From NCBI GenBank assembly GCA_964630835.1, contig CAZVZM010000001.1, positions 1 to 64,000 on the forward strand: a DNA stretch of 64,000 bases, given 5' to 3'. Both the position numbers and the translations under genes were made by a program. The notes beneath the pieces are model-generated. The model was given only the letters and a program-made list of their open reading frames with translations, did not search any database and was not told the DNA's origin. The first letter of the stretch is position 1. Each line of letters begins with the position of its first letter. This DNA comes from Halarsenatibacter sp964630835 (GTDB lineage Bacteria > Bacillota > Halanaerobiia > Halanaerobiales > Halarsenatibacteraceae). Of this stretch, positions 51,449-60,053 are shown piece by piece.

Positions 51449-52306
51449 ATGGATATGATAAGACGTTTTTTAAAAAGCGATGCTTTTAAAAGGTTAAAGC
51501 GCAATAGACTTGCAATTATCGGCCTGATAGTCCTCTTTATTATTTTTATGCTGTCAATATTTGCTCCCTTTATCGCTCCTCATAATCCCTACGAACAGGA
51601 TTTTTTCAATACTCTGGAGGATCCTTCCTGGGAATATCCCCTGGGCACCGATGATCTGGGCAGATGTCTTTTAAGTCGAATTATATATGGGGCTCGCTAT
51701 TCTGTTTCCATCGGCTTTATATCGGTATCTATAGGTTTGATTATCGGAGTGCCCGTGGGAGCACTTTCCGGATATTTCGGAGGAAAACTCGATCTCGTGG
51801 TGCAGAGATTTGTAGATATTATGATGGCTTTCCCCGGAATGCTTCTGGCCATAACCATAGTGGCGGTAATGGGTGTGGGCCTGGTTAATGCCATGATAGC
51901 TGTTGGTATAGTTAATATTCCCCAGTATATCAGGCTGGTGCGTGGTGATGTCCTCTCCGTAAAAAACAGTGAACACGTTGAGGCGGCGCGCGCCCTGGGA
52001 AGAGGCGATGGGATGATAATTATAAAACACGTCCTGCCTCAGTGTCTGGCACCAATTATAGTATTTTCCTCTCTCCAGATAGCAACTGCCATTTTATGGG
52101 CAGCCGGGCTCGGTTTTCTGGGTCTGGGAGCTCAGGCTCCTACGCCCGAGTGGGGAGCCATGCTCAGTCAGGGCAGAGATTATATCAGGACTGCTCATCA
52201 TGCAACAACCTATCCCGGTGTGGCTATAATGATTGCGGTTATGGGTTTTAACCTTGTTGGGGATGGTCTGAGAGATGCACTTGATCCCCGCATGAAAAAT
52301 CAATAG
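51449..52306 (+). CDS. ABC transporter permease, DppC/OppC type
   Basis: A 285-residue partner permease. After a basic start (FKRLKRNRLAIIG) come six hydrophobic segments. Family marks are FAPFIAPHNPYEQDFFNTLE, YPLGTDDLGRCLLSRIIYGA, EAARALGRGDGMIIIKHVLP (EAA loop) and FLGLGAQAPTPEWGAMLSQG. It starts 9 bp after the DppB-type gene. The missing ATPases and binding protein must be elsewhere. Confidence 0.85.
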   Translation: MDMIRRFLKSDAFKRLKRNRLAIIGLIVLFIIFMLSIFAPFIAPHNPYEQDFFNTLEDPSWEYPLGTDDLGRCLLSRIIYGARYSVSIGFISVSIGLIIGVPVGALSGYFGGKLDLVVQRFVDIMMAFPGMLLAITIVAVMGVGLVNAMIAVGIVNIPQYIRLVRGDVLSVKNSEHVEAARALGRGDGMIIIKHVLPQCLAPIIVFSSLQIATAILWAAGLGFLGLGAQAPTPEWGAMLSQGRDYIRTAHHATTYPGVAIMIAVMGFNLVGDGLRDALDPRMKNQ

Positions 52307-52307
52307 A

Positions 52308-52369
52308 CAGTATAATTTAATAAACTGATTTTGACATAACGATTTAATAACTAAACGCAGGAATAACCT
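52308..52369 (+). repeat. 62-bp repeat, copy 1
   Basis: CAGTATAATTTAATAAACTG continuing through GATTTAATAACTAAACGCAG aligns without gaps with 61139-61200 at roughly 80% identity. It lies in the gap before the chemoreceptor gene. Confidence 0.5.
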
Positions 52370-52416
52370 AAATTTATTGCATTTGATCTATGAGCAGAGG
52401 GGAGTGAAAAAATATC

Positions 52417-54522
52417 ATGAATTTTTTTGCTGACTTAAACTTAAAAACCAGGTTGATAATTCTCTTTTTAGCAATAGGTCTTTTGCCTGTGATTATAGTT
52501 GGTTTTATGGCCTATAATAATTCAGAGGGGGAGTTAAGGGAGCAGACATACGGATCTATTTCTCTTGTGGGAGCTCAGACCGATGCCAGGTTAGAAAATT
52601 TTTGGGAACAATCTGAAGCCGACATTATAAGTTTTGTCAATAATTCTGATATTTATGAAAACATGGACACTATGGGAGGACGAGATTGGGATCTGGAACT
52701 ATACGACATGATCTGGGATAGCGTTTCTCAGATCCTGGAAGAGTCTGCCGAAGAGATTTTGCAAACCTTTCAGCATTATGAGGCGGTAATTATGGTTGAC
52801 ACTTTTGGAGAAGTGGTTATTTCCGATGTTGAGGATGAAATTGGCAGTGACCTTTCTGATAGAGACTACATCGAGCAGGCTTTGGAGGGGGAGATTAGCT
52901 GGTCAGAACCATTTTACTCGGAAGCAAGGGATAAACATACTATAGAGCTTGCCGCTCCGGTAAGGAGCGAGGGACTTAGCGGGGACATAGTTGGTCTTTT
53001 GGTCTATGTTTTGGATACGAATGAGGTTGATAAAATCATTCATGAAGGTCTGGAGGAGCTGGGTACAACAGCCGACGCATACCTTATTGACGGGGAAGGT
53101 CTGCTTATGAGCACAACTCTTTTAGATGACCTGGATGATGAGGCTGCCTTTAACAGGAAAATTGATACTAAAGCGGTTGAAAATCTTTCTAACCCCATAC
53201 AGGAAAGAGATTTTGGATTTAGACTTACGGATGAATATGAAGAATACCGCGGTGAACCTGTTTTAGGTCAGAATGAAGTGGTTAGATATGGTGACAGGGC
53301 TGCAGGTCTTATTGTGGAAATTGATCAGGAGGAAATATTTGCGGGCGCCATGCAGATTAGAAATACCACAATTTTAACCATCCTGATTGCTGCTGTGATA
53401 ATTCTGGTTGTCACTATATTATTTACTCGCACAATAACCACTCCTATTAAAGCCACAATAGATACAGCAGGTAAAATATCAAACCTCAATTTAACTCATA
53501 GAGAGGATGCCAAACTTGCTGAATATCTTGAAAGAGACAATGAATTTGGGCAGCTGGCAAATACTTTTGTAGAGATGGAAAGAAAGCTTTCAGAAGTTAT
53601 CAGAGAAGAAAGGGAGATGGCAGAAAACCTTGCTGCATCCAGTCAGGAACTTTCGGCCAACAGTGAGGAAATGTCTGCTTCGGCCCAGGAGATTAGCACA
53701 GCAGTTGAAGAGGTAGCCTCCGGTGCCCAGGAGCAGTCTGCTCAGATTGATGAGACCCAGGAAAATATGCAGAGTTTAAGTCAGGAGATAGATGTTATAT
53801 CGGAAAAAACGGATAAGATGAAGGGACAGGCTGAGACGGTAAAAGAAGAGGTGACACAGGGCAGCGAAGCCCTGGGAAATTCACAGGAAAAAATTGACAG
53901 GGTGGAAGAAAACACAGAGGAAGTCTCTGAAAATATAAATAAATTGGGTGAGCTATCGGGTGAAATAAGTGAAATAATTGAACTGATAAACAGCATTTCC
54001 GAACAGACCAACCTTCTGGCTTTGAATGCGGCAATTGAGGCCGCCAGAGCCGGACAGGCCGGTCAGGGTTTCAGCGTTGTTGCCGATGAAATAAGGGAAC
54101 TGGCGGAAGAATCCTCTCAGGCCACCGAAGAGATAGCTGAGTTAATCGGGGATATTCAAACAAGAGTCGATAATTCGGTAGAGCGGACCGAAAAAACTGT
54201 CGAAGCTGTTGAAGAAAGCGTGGAGGCCATAGGAAGCACGGAAGATGCTTTTGAAGAAATAGAGTTTGCTCTCAAAGAGCTGACGAACCTGATAGAAGAA
54301 GTGGTTTCCAGCACCCAGCAGATGGCGGCGAGCAGCAGTGATGTTTCTGCGGCTATGCAGGAAATTGCAGCTGTAAGCGAACAGGCTTCCGGCAATGCAG
54401 AGGAAGTTGCGGCGGCTACGGAAGAGCAAAATTCTACAACTCACGAAGTCGTTGAAGCTTCAGAAGACCTGGCGGAAATGGCTGAGGCTCTGGATGAAAT
54501 CACAAAACGTTTCGAGCTTTAA
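52417..54522 (+). CDS. methyl-accepting chemotaxis protein
   Basis: A 701-residue transmembrane receptor. TM1 is about residues 12-32 (RLIILFLAIGLLPVIIVGFM). A large extracellular Cache-type sensor (about 33-315) has SDVEDEIGSDLSDRDYIEQA and AYLIDGEGLLMSTT. TM2 is about 317-337 (ILIAAVIILVVTILFT), followed by HAMP (ITTPIKATIDTAGKI) and a long coiled signalling domain. Its hairpin tip is SEQTNLLALNAAIEAARAGQ then GFSVVADEIRELAEESSQAT at about 527-567. Sensor sequence resembles small-molecule (amino acid or carboxylate) dCache receptors; the ligand is unknown. Confidence 0.9.
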   Translation: MNFFADLNLKTRLIILFLAIGLLPVIIVGFMAYNNSEGELREQTYGSISLVGAQTDARLENFWEQSEADIISFVNNSDIYENMDTMGGRDWDLELYDMIWDSVSQILEESAEEILQTFQHYEAVIMVDTFGEVVISDVEDEIGSDLSDRDYIEQALEGEISWSEPFYSEARDKHTIELAAPVRSEGLSGDIVGLLVYVLDTNEVDKIIHEGLEELGTTADAYLIDGEGLLMSTTLLDDLDDEAAFNRKIDTKAVENLSNPIQERDFGFRLTDEYEEYRGEPVLGQNEVVRYGDRAAGLIVEIDQEEIFAGAMQIRNTTILTILIAAVIILVVTILFTRTITTPIKATIDTAGKISNLNLTHREDAKLAEYLERDNEFGQLANTFVEMERKLSEVIREEREMAENLAASSQELSANSEEMSASAQEISTAVEEVASGAQEQSAQIDETQENMQSLSQEIDVISEKTDKMKGQAETVKEEVTQGSEALGNSQEKIDRVEENTEEVSENINKLGELSGEISEIIELINSISEQTNLLALNAAIEAARAGQAGQGFSVVADEIRELAEESSQATEEIAELIGDIQTRVDNSVERTEKTVEAVEESVEAIGSTEDAFEEIEFALKELTNLIEEVVSSTQQMAASSSDVSAAMQEIAAVSEQASGNAEEVAAATEEQNSTTHEVVEASEDLAEMAEALDEITKRFEL

Positions 54523-54707
54523 GTACCGGGAGATTATATAGACTGGATTAGAAAAATATTCGAAAGTTAAATTGGCAATTGACTGATATATCCGGTGGCA
54601 TATACAGGAACAGCCTGGCAAACTTCAAAAAAAAATATAAAACGGCAGGAGATTCCTGGATAGGATAGAATGTTATTAAATGATGACTATGATTAAATTA
54701 ATATTTT

Positions 54708-54731
54708 ATCCCTTATCCAGGGATTTTTTTT
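54708..54731 (+). terminator. Rho-independent terminator after the chemoreceptor gene
   Basis: ATCCCT (54708-54713), a 5-nt loop, AGGGAT (54719-54724), then a run of T to 54731. The gap 54523-54707 before it is AT-rich and holds nothing else I can support. Confidence 0.75.
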
Positions 54732-54780
54732 GCCTTAATCAGTTTTTCAGTGCATTGGGGATTAAAACCGGGTTATTTTG

Positions 54781-54802
54781 CCGGGAAGCCCCGGATTTTT
54801 TT
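54781..54802 (+). terminator. second terminator-like hairpin, in the leader of pntAA
   Basis: CCGGG (54781-54785), loop AAGC, CCCGG (54790-54794), A, then seven T (54796-54802). It lies 72 bp upstream of pntAA. With another terminator only 50 bp earlier, it could be an attenuator of the transhydrogenase operon rather than a back-up terminator. Confidence 0.5.
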
Positions 54803-54873
54803 CTGGGGATCAGAGTGGTTTTGATTTTGGTGGTTTTATAATAATTTAACCCATAAAAGGAGTGATTTTTATT

Positions 54874-56049
54874 ATGCAATTTTCCGATCTGAAAGTAGGA
54901 GTGCCCTGCGAGATCCTGCAGGGGGAAAAAAGGGTGGCAGTCACACCTGAAACCTCTGAAAAGATGGTAAATGAAGGAGCTCGGGTCCTGGTGGAATCGG
55001 GTGCCGGGGAAAAAGCTTACTTTTCCGACGCAGAATTTGAAAAGGCGGGAGCTGAGATAGTTCCCGGCCCTGAAGATGTTTATAAGGATGTAGATGTGGT
55101 TTTAAAAGTGAAAGAGCCTCAATTTAATGAGGAAATAGGCAGGCATGAAGCTGAAATGATGTCTGAAGATACAGTTTTGATCAGCTTCTTACACCCTGCT
55201 AATTCTCATAATCACGAGATGGTGGAGAAGCTGGCTGACGCGGGTGTCACCGGCTTTACTCTAGATGCCATTCCCCGTATTTCCAGAGCTCAGTCCATGG
55301 ATGCCCTGACCTCCATGAGCACGGTAGCTGGATATCGCTCGGTTATTATTGCTGCCAGCCATCTGAGGAAATTTATGCCCATGATTCCCACAGCTACTGG
55401 CACCATGGGCCCTGCTGAGGTGCTGGTAATCGGATCGGGAGTTGCCGGGCTTCAGGCTATAGGCACCGCTAACAGGCTCGGTGCAAAGGTTAAAAGTTTT
55501 GATATAAGGCCTGAAGCCAATGAACAGGCTAAAAGTCTGGGGGCCGATGTGCTTGATATTGAGATCCCTTCAGACCTCGCAGTAAGTGAGGATGGTTATG
55601 CCCAGCGGCTTCCGGAGGAATGGTATGAAAAAGAACGCCAGGCTCTAAAGGAACACGTGGAAAACAGTGACGTGGTTATCCTTGCTGCCCTTATAATGGG
55701 CGAGGAAGCGCCTGTGCTGGTTACGGAGGATATGGTTGAAAATATGGACGATGGTTCTGCAATAGTTGATATTGCTATAGATCAGGGAGGCAACTGTGAA
55801 GTCAGCAAAGCCGGTGAGGAGATATTTTATGACAATGTATCTATCAGCGCCATTCTCAACATGCCGGCAAGCCTGCCGATTGACTCCACGAATATGCTGG
55901 CTCAAAATATTCATCGCTATTTCTCCCACCTTTTCAGCGATGGAGAGCTCGATCTGAATATGGATGATGAAATTGTTAGCAATACACTTGTGACAAAAGA
56001 TGGTGAGGTCAAACATGAAGGCACTCTCAGAGCTATGGATAAAATCTGA
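54874..56049 (+). CDS. pntAA: NAD(P) transhydrogenase alpha subunit, NAD-binding part
   Basis: A 391-residue soluble domain I of the proton-pumping transhydrogenase, which binds NAD(H). It opens VGVPCEILQGEKRVAVTPET, has SRAQSMDALTSMSTVAGYRS (the Q-D-x-x-S loop), the Rossmann loop VLVIGSGVAGLQAIGTANRL followed by KSFDIRPEANEQAKSLGAD, and IVDIAIDQGGNCE. ATG 54874 is preferred over GTG 54862. It is the first gene of pntAA-pntAB-pntB. Confidence 0.92.
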   Translation: MQFSDLKVGVPCEILQGEKRVAVTPETSEKMVNEGARVLVESGAGEKAYFSDAEFEKAGAEIVPGPEDVYKDVDVVLKVKEPQFNEEIGRHEAEMMSEDTVLISFLHPANSHNHEMVEKLADAGVTGFTLDAIPRISRAQSMDALTSMSTVAGYRSVIIAASHLRKFMPMIPTATGTMGPAEVLVIGSGVAGLQAIGTANRLGAKVKSFDIRPEANEQAKSLGADVLDIEIPSDLAVSEDGYAQRLPEEWYEKERQALKEHVENSDVVILAALIMGEEAPVLVTEDMVENMDDGSAIVDIAIDQGGNCEVSKAGEEIFYDNVSISAILNMPASLPIDSTNMLAQNIHRYFSHLFSDGELDLNMDDEIVSNTLVTKDGEVKHEGTLRAMDKI

Positions 56050-56097
56050 TTTCTTTATATAATATATTTACGGGAATATTACAGGAGGTAAGCAGTT

Positions 56098-56406
56098 ATG
56101 ACAGGAATTATCTTTGTTTTTTTGATAATATCCATCGTGCTTGGATATAAAATAATATCCTCTGTTCCTTCTCTGCTTCACACCCCTCTGATGTCGGGCA
56201 TGAATGCTCTATCGGGCATCACGGTGCTGGGAGCTCTGGTTGTTTATGCTACAGCCCCCTCTCAGTATATGCCGCTGGCCTATGCAGCTTTGATACTGGC
56301 CATGCTAAATGTTTCTGGGGGCTTTTATGTGACAGGCAGGATGTTTAAGATGTTTATCAGAGAGGAAGAGGCTAAAGGAGAAGATGTACCATGGCAGGAG
56401 AGATAA
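56098..56406 (+). CDS. pntAB: NAD(P) transhydrogenase alpha subunit, membrane part
   Basis: A 102-residue protein with three hydrophobic segments (IIFVFLIISIVLGYKIISSV, LSGITVLGALVVYATA, YAALILAMLNVSGGFYVTGR). The loop VPSLLHTPLMSGMNALSGI is the conserved start of domain II. It overlaps pntB by 16 bp, so translation is coupled. Confidence 0.92.
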   Translation: MTGIIFVFLIISIVLGYKIISSVPSLLHTPLMSGMNALSGITVLGALVVYATAPSQYMPLAYAALILAMLNVSGGFYVTGRMFKMFIREEEAKGEDVPWQER

Positions 56407-58373
56407 TTTTTTCAGCGATAATAATAATAGGTTTTCTGCTCGGTTTAAGGCTTCAGCAATCGCCCGCTACTGCAGTATGGGGCAACAGACTGGCCGCACT
56501 GTCCATGGCAGCTGCTATAGTTTATACCGCTTACCTTGTTGGGATACTTACGGATCCTATCATCTGGATTATTATTGGCGGAACAGCATTGGTGGGAATT
56601 TTCCTGGCAGGCAGGGTAAAAATGATTCAGATGCCCCAGATAGTGGCCCTCCTCAATGGGTTTGGAGGTGCTGCTTCTGCCCTGGTTGCAGGCACTTCTT
56701 CTCTATACGATATTCAGACCACATTTGCCTGGTTTACTGCCGCCCTGGCTTTAGGTGTTGGTACATTTACTCTCAGCGGCAGTGTGGTGGCTGCACTTAA
56801 GCTGCAGAGCTGGATCACGGAAAAGTCGGTCCAGCTCACCGGACAGCAGTTTTTACAGACCTTTCTTCTTCTGCTGATGGCGGTACTCGTAGGCGCTATG
56901 ACAGCTACCGGTTCCGCGCATTTAATGATCATAATCCCGATTATGATTGCTGCAGCAGCTATATACGGGGTACTGGTTGCCATGCGGGTTGGCGGGGCCG
57001 ATATGCCCATTATAATTTCCCTCTTAAACTCCTTTTCCGGTATGGCAGCAGCTATTTCCGGTTTTGCCGTGGAAAATGTTCTTCTTGTCAGCGCTGGAGC
57101 CATCGTCGGTGTAACCGGCCTGCTTTTGACCAGGATTATGTGCGAGGCGATGAACAGAAGTCTTTTCACAGTCCTGAGAGGTTTTTCTCCTGATCAAGCA
57201 GCGTCAACAGAAGCAGATGATGAAGCTATTGAGGAAACTTCTGAGGATGAAATTGTCGAAGATAAAGAGGAATTTTCTCCCGAGCAAAAAATTTCTCAGC
57301 TGATAGATGAAGCTCAGGATATTATTATAGTGCCCGGTTACGGTATGGCGGTAGCGCAGGCTCAGGAGGACGTCAAAGAAATGCTGGATTTGATGGATGA
57401 GAGGGGTAAATCCGTCGATGTGGCCATCCACCCTGTGGCCGGAAGGATGCCGGGACATATGAATGTGCTTCTGGCTGAAGTGGGTGTGGATCACGATCGC
57501 CTTAAGGATCTGGAGGAGATAAATGATGATTTTGCAGATACGGATCTTGTAATCATAGTTGGTGCCTGTGATGTGGTAAATCCGGCGGCTAAAAAGGCGG
57601 ATGGTTCTCCCATCTCCGGGATGCCCGTTTTAAACGCAGAGGAAGCCGGACATGTAGTTATCCTCAATCTCGATGATGAGCCCGGGTACTCCGGCGTGGA
57701 AAATCCTCTCTATGATGAGGATTTTGTCATTCCTTTCTGGGGAGATGCCGCCGAAACTGTTCCTCGCCTGGTAGAAATAACCCGGGAGGGAGTGGATGTC
57801 GAACTGGAAAAAGAAGCCCCGGATGAAACAGGTGCGGAAGATATTCCGGAGGAAGAAAATCCGGAAGAGAGGGCTGTAGATCTGATGAAAGAATCAGAAA
57901 GAATAATCATAGTGCCCGGTTACGGTATGGCGGTAGCGCAGGCTCAGGAGGACGTCAAAGAAATGCTGGATTTGATGGATGAGAGGGGTAAATCCGTCGA
58001 TGTGGCCATCCACCCTGTGGCCGGAAGGATGCCGGGACATATGAATGTGCTTCTGGCTGAAGTGGGTGTGGATCACGATCGCCTTAAGGATCTGGAGGAG
58101 ATAAATGATGATTTTGCAGATACGGATCTTGTAATCATAGTTGGTGCCTGTGATGTGGTAAATCCGGCGGCTAAAAAGGCGGATGGTTCTCCCATCTCCG
58201 GGATGCCCGTTTTAAACGCAGAGGAAGCCGGACATGTAGTTATCCTCAATCTCGATGATGAGCCCGGGTACTCCGGCGTGGAAAATCCTCTCTATGATGA
58301 AGAATTTGTCGTACCGATCTGGGGAGATGCAGCAGAAACGGTTCCTTCGCTGGTAAAAAAGATGCAGCAGTGA
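56391..58373 (+). CDS. pntB: NAD(P) transhydrogenase beta subunit with duplicated domain III
   Basis: A 660-residue protein, about 190 longer than normal. Residues about 1-265 are the membrane part with about nine helices (QMPQIVALLNGFGGAASALV, GGADMPIIISLLNSFSGMAA). After an acidic linker, domain III (NADP-binding) appears twice: VPGYGMAVAQAQEDVKEML, GRMPGHMNVLLAEVGVDHDR, IIVGACDVVNPAAKKADGSP and EPGYSGVENPLYDE occur at about 312-442 and again at 506-636. The two copies are joined by an acidic linker. The usual KRSM motif before GYAGV, which holds the NADP 2'-phosphate, reads NLDDEP in both copies, and GANDVVNP reads GACDVVNP. Coenzyme use may therefore differ from the standard enzyme. Confidence 0.9.
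   Translation: MAGEIIFSAIIIIGFLLGLRLQQSPATAVWGNRLAALSMAAAIVYTAYLVGILTDPIIWIIIGGTALVGIFLAGRVKMIQMPQIVALLNGFGGAASALVAGTSSLYDIQTTFAWFTAALALGVGTFTLSGSVVAALKLQSWITEKSVQLTGQQFLQTFLLLLMAVLVGAMTATGSAHLMIIIPIMIAAAAIYGVLVAMRVGGADMPIIISLLNSFSGMAAAISGFAVENVLLVSAGAIVGVTGLLLTRIMCEAMNRSLFTVLRGFSPDQAASTEADDEAIEETSEDEIVEDKEEFSPEQKISQLIDEAQDIIIVPGYGMAVAQAQEDVKEMLDLMDERGKSVDVAIHPVAGRMPGHMNVLLAEVGVDHDRLKDLEEINDDFADTDLVIIVGACDVVNPAAKKADGSPISGMPVLNAEEAGHVVILNLDDEPGYSGVENPLYDEDFVIPFWGDAAETVPRLVEITREGVDVELEKEAPDETGAEDIPEEENPEERAVDLMKESERIIIVPGYGMAVAQAQEDVKEMLDLMDERGKSVDVAIHPVAGRMPGHMNVLLAEVGVDHDRLKDLEEINDDFADTDLVIIVGACDVVNPAAKKADGSPISGMPVLNAEEAGHVVILNLDDEPGYSGVENPLYDEEFVVPIWGDAAETVPSLVKKMQQ
57327..57718 (+). repeat. 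392-bp direct repeat, copy 1 (PntB domain III)
   Basis: I compared this block line by line with 57909-58300 and found no difference over 392 bp. Immediately outside, the copies still encode similar protein but differ in sequence (EDFVIPFWGD against EEFVVPIWGD). Confidence 0.9.
57909..58300 (+). repeat. 392-bp direct repeat, copy 2 (PntB domain III)
   Basis: Offset 582 bp from copy 1, in frame, identical throughout by eye. The flanks are homologous but diverged: upstream DLMKESERIIIVPG against QLIDEAQDIIIVPG. Confidence 0.9.
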
Positions 58374-58428
58374 AAGACAACAGGAAATATAATTTAAAAA
58401 TTAATCAGAGAATATTTTATTTCATTGA

Positions 58429-58457
58429 GAGGGGCGAAAGCCCCTCAAAATTTTTAG
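58429..58457 (+). terminator. Rho-independent terminator of the pnt operon
   Basis: GAGGGGC (58429-58435), tetraloop GAAA, GCCCCTC (58440-58446), then AAAATTTTT. It lies 55 bp after the pntB stop. Confidence 0.75.
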
Positions 58458-58531
58458 AAATGTAATCAGGTTATTTCTTTTCGCTCATATTTTTTAAATT
58501 TGAAGCGATATTTTCGGCAAGGAGGGTGAAA

Positions 58532-59749
58532 ATGAAGGATGAAATCGGGGCTATTATGGAGAACATATCTCCCCGGCTGGTCGAGATAAGAAGACAGATA
58601 CACCGTCATCCGGAACCGGCCTTTGAAGAGGAAAAAACTTCTTCTCTCATTGAGGAAACTCTGGAGGAACTCGGCCTGGAGGTAAAAACGGGAATAGCCG
58701 GCACAGGAGTGTTGGGTATTTTAGGTCGGGAGAAAAAGGAAAAGGCGCCTACTGTGGCCATACGTGCGGATATGGATGCTCTGCCCATTCACGAAAAGGG
58801 AGATCATAATTATCGCTCGCAGATAGATGGCTATATGCATGCCTGCGGTCATGATGGCCACGTCGCCATTGCTCTGGGCACGGCAATGCTGGCAGAAAGA
58901 CTGCAGGATTATCTTCCGGGGCCAATAAAATTTATATTTCAGCCTGCAGAGGAAGGTCCGGGCGGTGCTGAAAAGATGATCTCTGAAGGGGTGCTGGAGG
59001 ATCCTGAAGTTGACTATATACTGGCCCTGCATATCTGGAGCGATCGCGAGGCCGGAGAGGTTGGTTTTAAAAGAGGAGTCGGTTTTGCCTCTATAGATGA
59101 GTTTGACATAACTCTTCAGGGGATGAGTGCTCATGGAGGGAGCCCGCATCAGGGCAAAGATGCCCTGGCGGCAGCGGGGGAGTTGATAATGAGCCTGCAA
59201 AATATTGTAAGCCGCAGCGTAAATCCAGTAAAGTCAGCTGTGATCACCGTGGGTAAAATAAAAGGAGGAGATCGCCGCAATATTATACCCGCCAGCATTG
59301 AAATGGAAGGCACGGTTAGAGCTCTTGAGGAGGAGATGAGGGAGTTTCTCGAGAGCAGGATAAGAGATGTCATTGCCGGGGTTGTTCGGGCTCACGGAAT
59401 CAATTATGAGCTGACATACCGCAATATGTATCCTCCCCTGACAAACCACAGGTCTGTAACCGATTTAGTGGCCAGACAGGCGGAAAAAATATTGTGCCAG
59501 GAAAATGTCATAGATGTGAAAATACCCACAATGGGAGGAGAGGATTTTGCTTATTTCCTGCGGGAAAAGCCTGGCACTATGTTCTGGCTGGGGGGGCGCA
59601 ATGAGGATAAGGGGATTACCGCTCCCAATCATCATCCGCGCTTTGATTTTGATGAAAGCATTATGCCTCTCGGAGTGAAAATAATGTTCAACTCCGCCCG
59701 GGAACTAATGATAAGTGGTCCGGATGAAGAAAAATTTTCAGAGACCTGA
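58532..59749 (+). CDS. M20D-family amidohydrolase
   Basis: A 405-residue dimetal amidase of the aminoacylase/N-acyl-amino-acid hydrolase group. Metal and catalytic motifs are visible: RRQIHRHPEPAFEEEKTSSL, AIRADMDALPIHEKGDHNY, YMHACGHDGHVAIALGTAML, FIFQPAEEGPGGAEKMISEG and MGGEDFAYFLREKPG. The lid domain has MSAHGGSPHQGKDALAAA. ATG 58532 follows AAGGAGGG. Substrates may be N-acyl amino acids or peptides; its position before ornithine-degradation genes fits amino-acid catabolism, by inference. Confidence 0.87.
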   Translation: MKDEIGAIMENISPRLVEIRRQIHRHPEPAFEEEKTSSLIEETLEELGLEVKTGIAGTGVLGILGREKKEKAPTVAIRADMDALPIHEKGDHNYRSQIDGYMHACGHDGHVAIALGTAMLAERLQDYLPGPIKFIFQPAEEGPGGAEKMISEGVLEDPEVDYILALHIWSDREAGEVGFKRGVGFASIDEFDITLQGMSAHGGSPHQGKDALAAAGELIMSLQNIVSRSVNPVKSAVITVGKIKGGDRRNIIPASIEMEGTVRALEEEMREFLESRIRDVIAGVVRAHGINYELTYRNMYPPLTNHRSVTDLVARQAEKILCQENVIDVKIPTMGGEDFAYFLREKPGTMFWLGGRNEDKGITAPNHHPRFDFDESIMPLGVKIMFNSARELMISGPDEEKFSET

Positions 59750-59880
59750 TTTTTTTCTACTCTATGGAGTTGCAAATTTTCCTCTGCGACGATATAATGG
59801 CAATTGACTACCACGGTAGTTAGGATATTTATCATTTTGTTTGTATAAAGAATGCGTTTATTTTAAAAGATCCTCTCCAT

Positions 59881-59992
59881 AACCTTTGGTGAAATTTTCG
59901 ACATATGCTGTAAAGCGATAGCTGCTCACGGGAAAAATTTCATTGTGAGCGGAGCCCCATAGCTTCTTCCGACAACTGATTTGGAGAAGAAC
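59881..59992 (+). repeat. interspersed repeat, copy with the left half deleted
   Basis: The left flank TTTGGTGAAATTTTCGACAT and AAAGCGATAGCTGCT match the flank of the copy at 13616. The sequence then jumps into the right half (GGGAAAAATTTCATTGTGAG, CGGAGCCCCATAGCTTCTTC) and right flank ACAACTGATTTGGAGAAGAA. Nothing else is evident in the 59750-60053 gap. Confidence 0.6.
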
Positions 59993-60053
59993 CTTTTCGA
60001 ATTTAATTTTCTTTGTCTGTAATTTTCAAAAAACTTTTCGGGGGGATAAGTTT

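Noticed and set aside
57204..58076. Two identical minus-strand frames of about 60-96 codons
   Set aside because: They are the reverse strand of the duplicated PntB domain, identical only because the coding repeat is identical.
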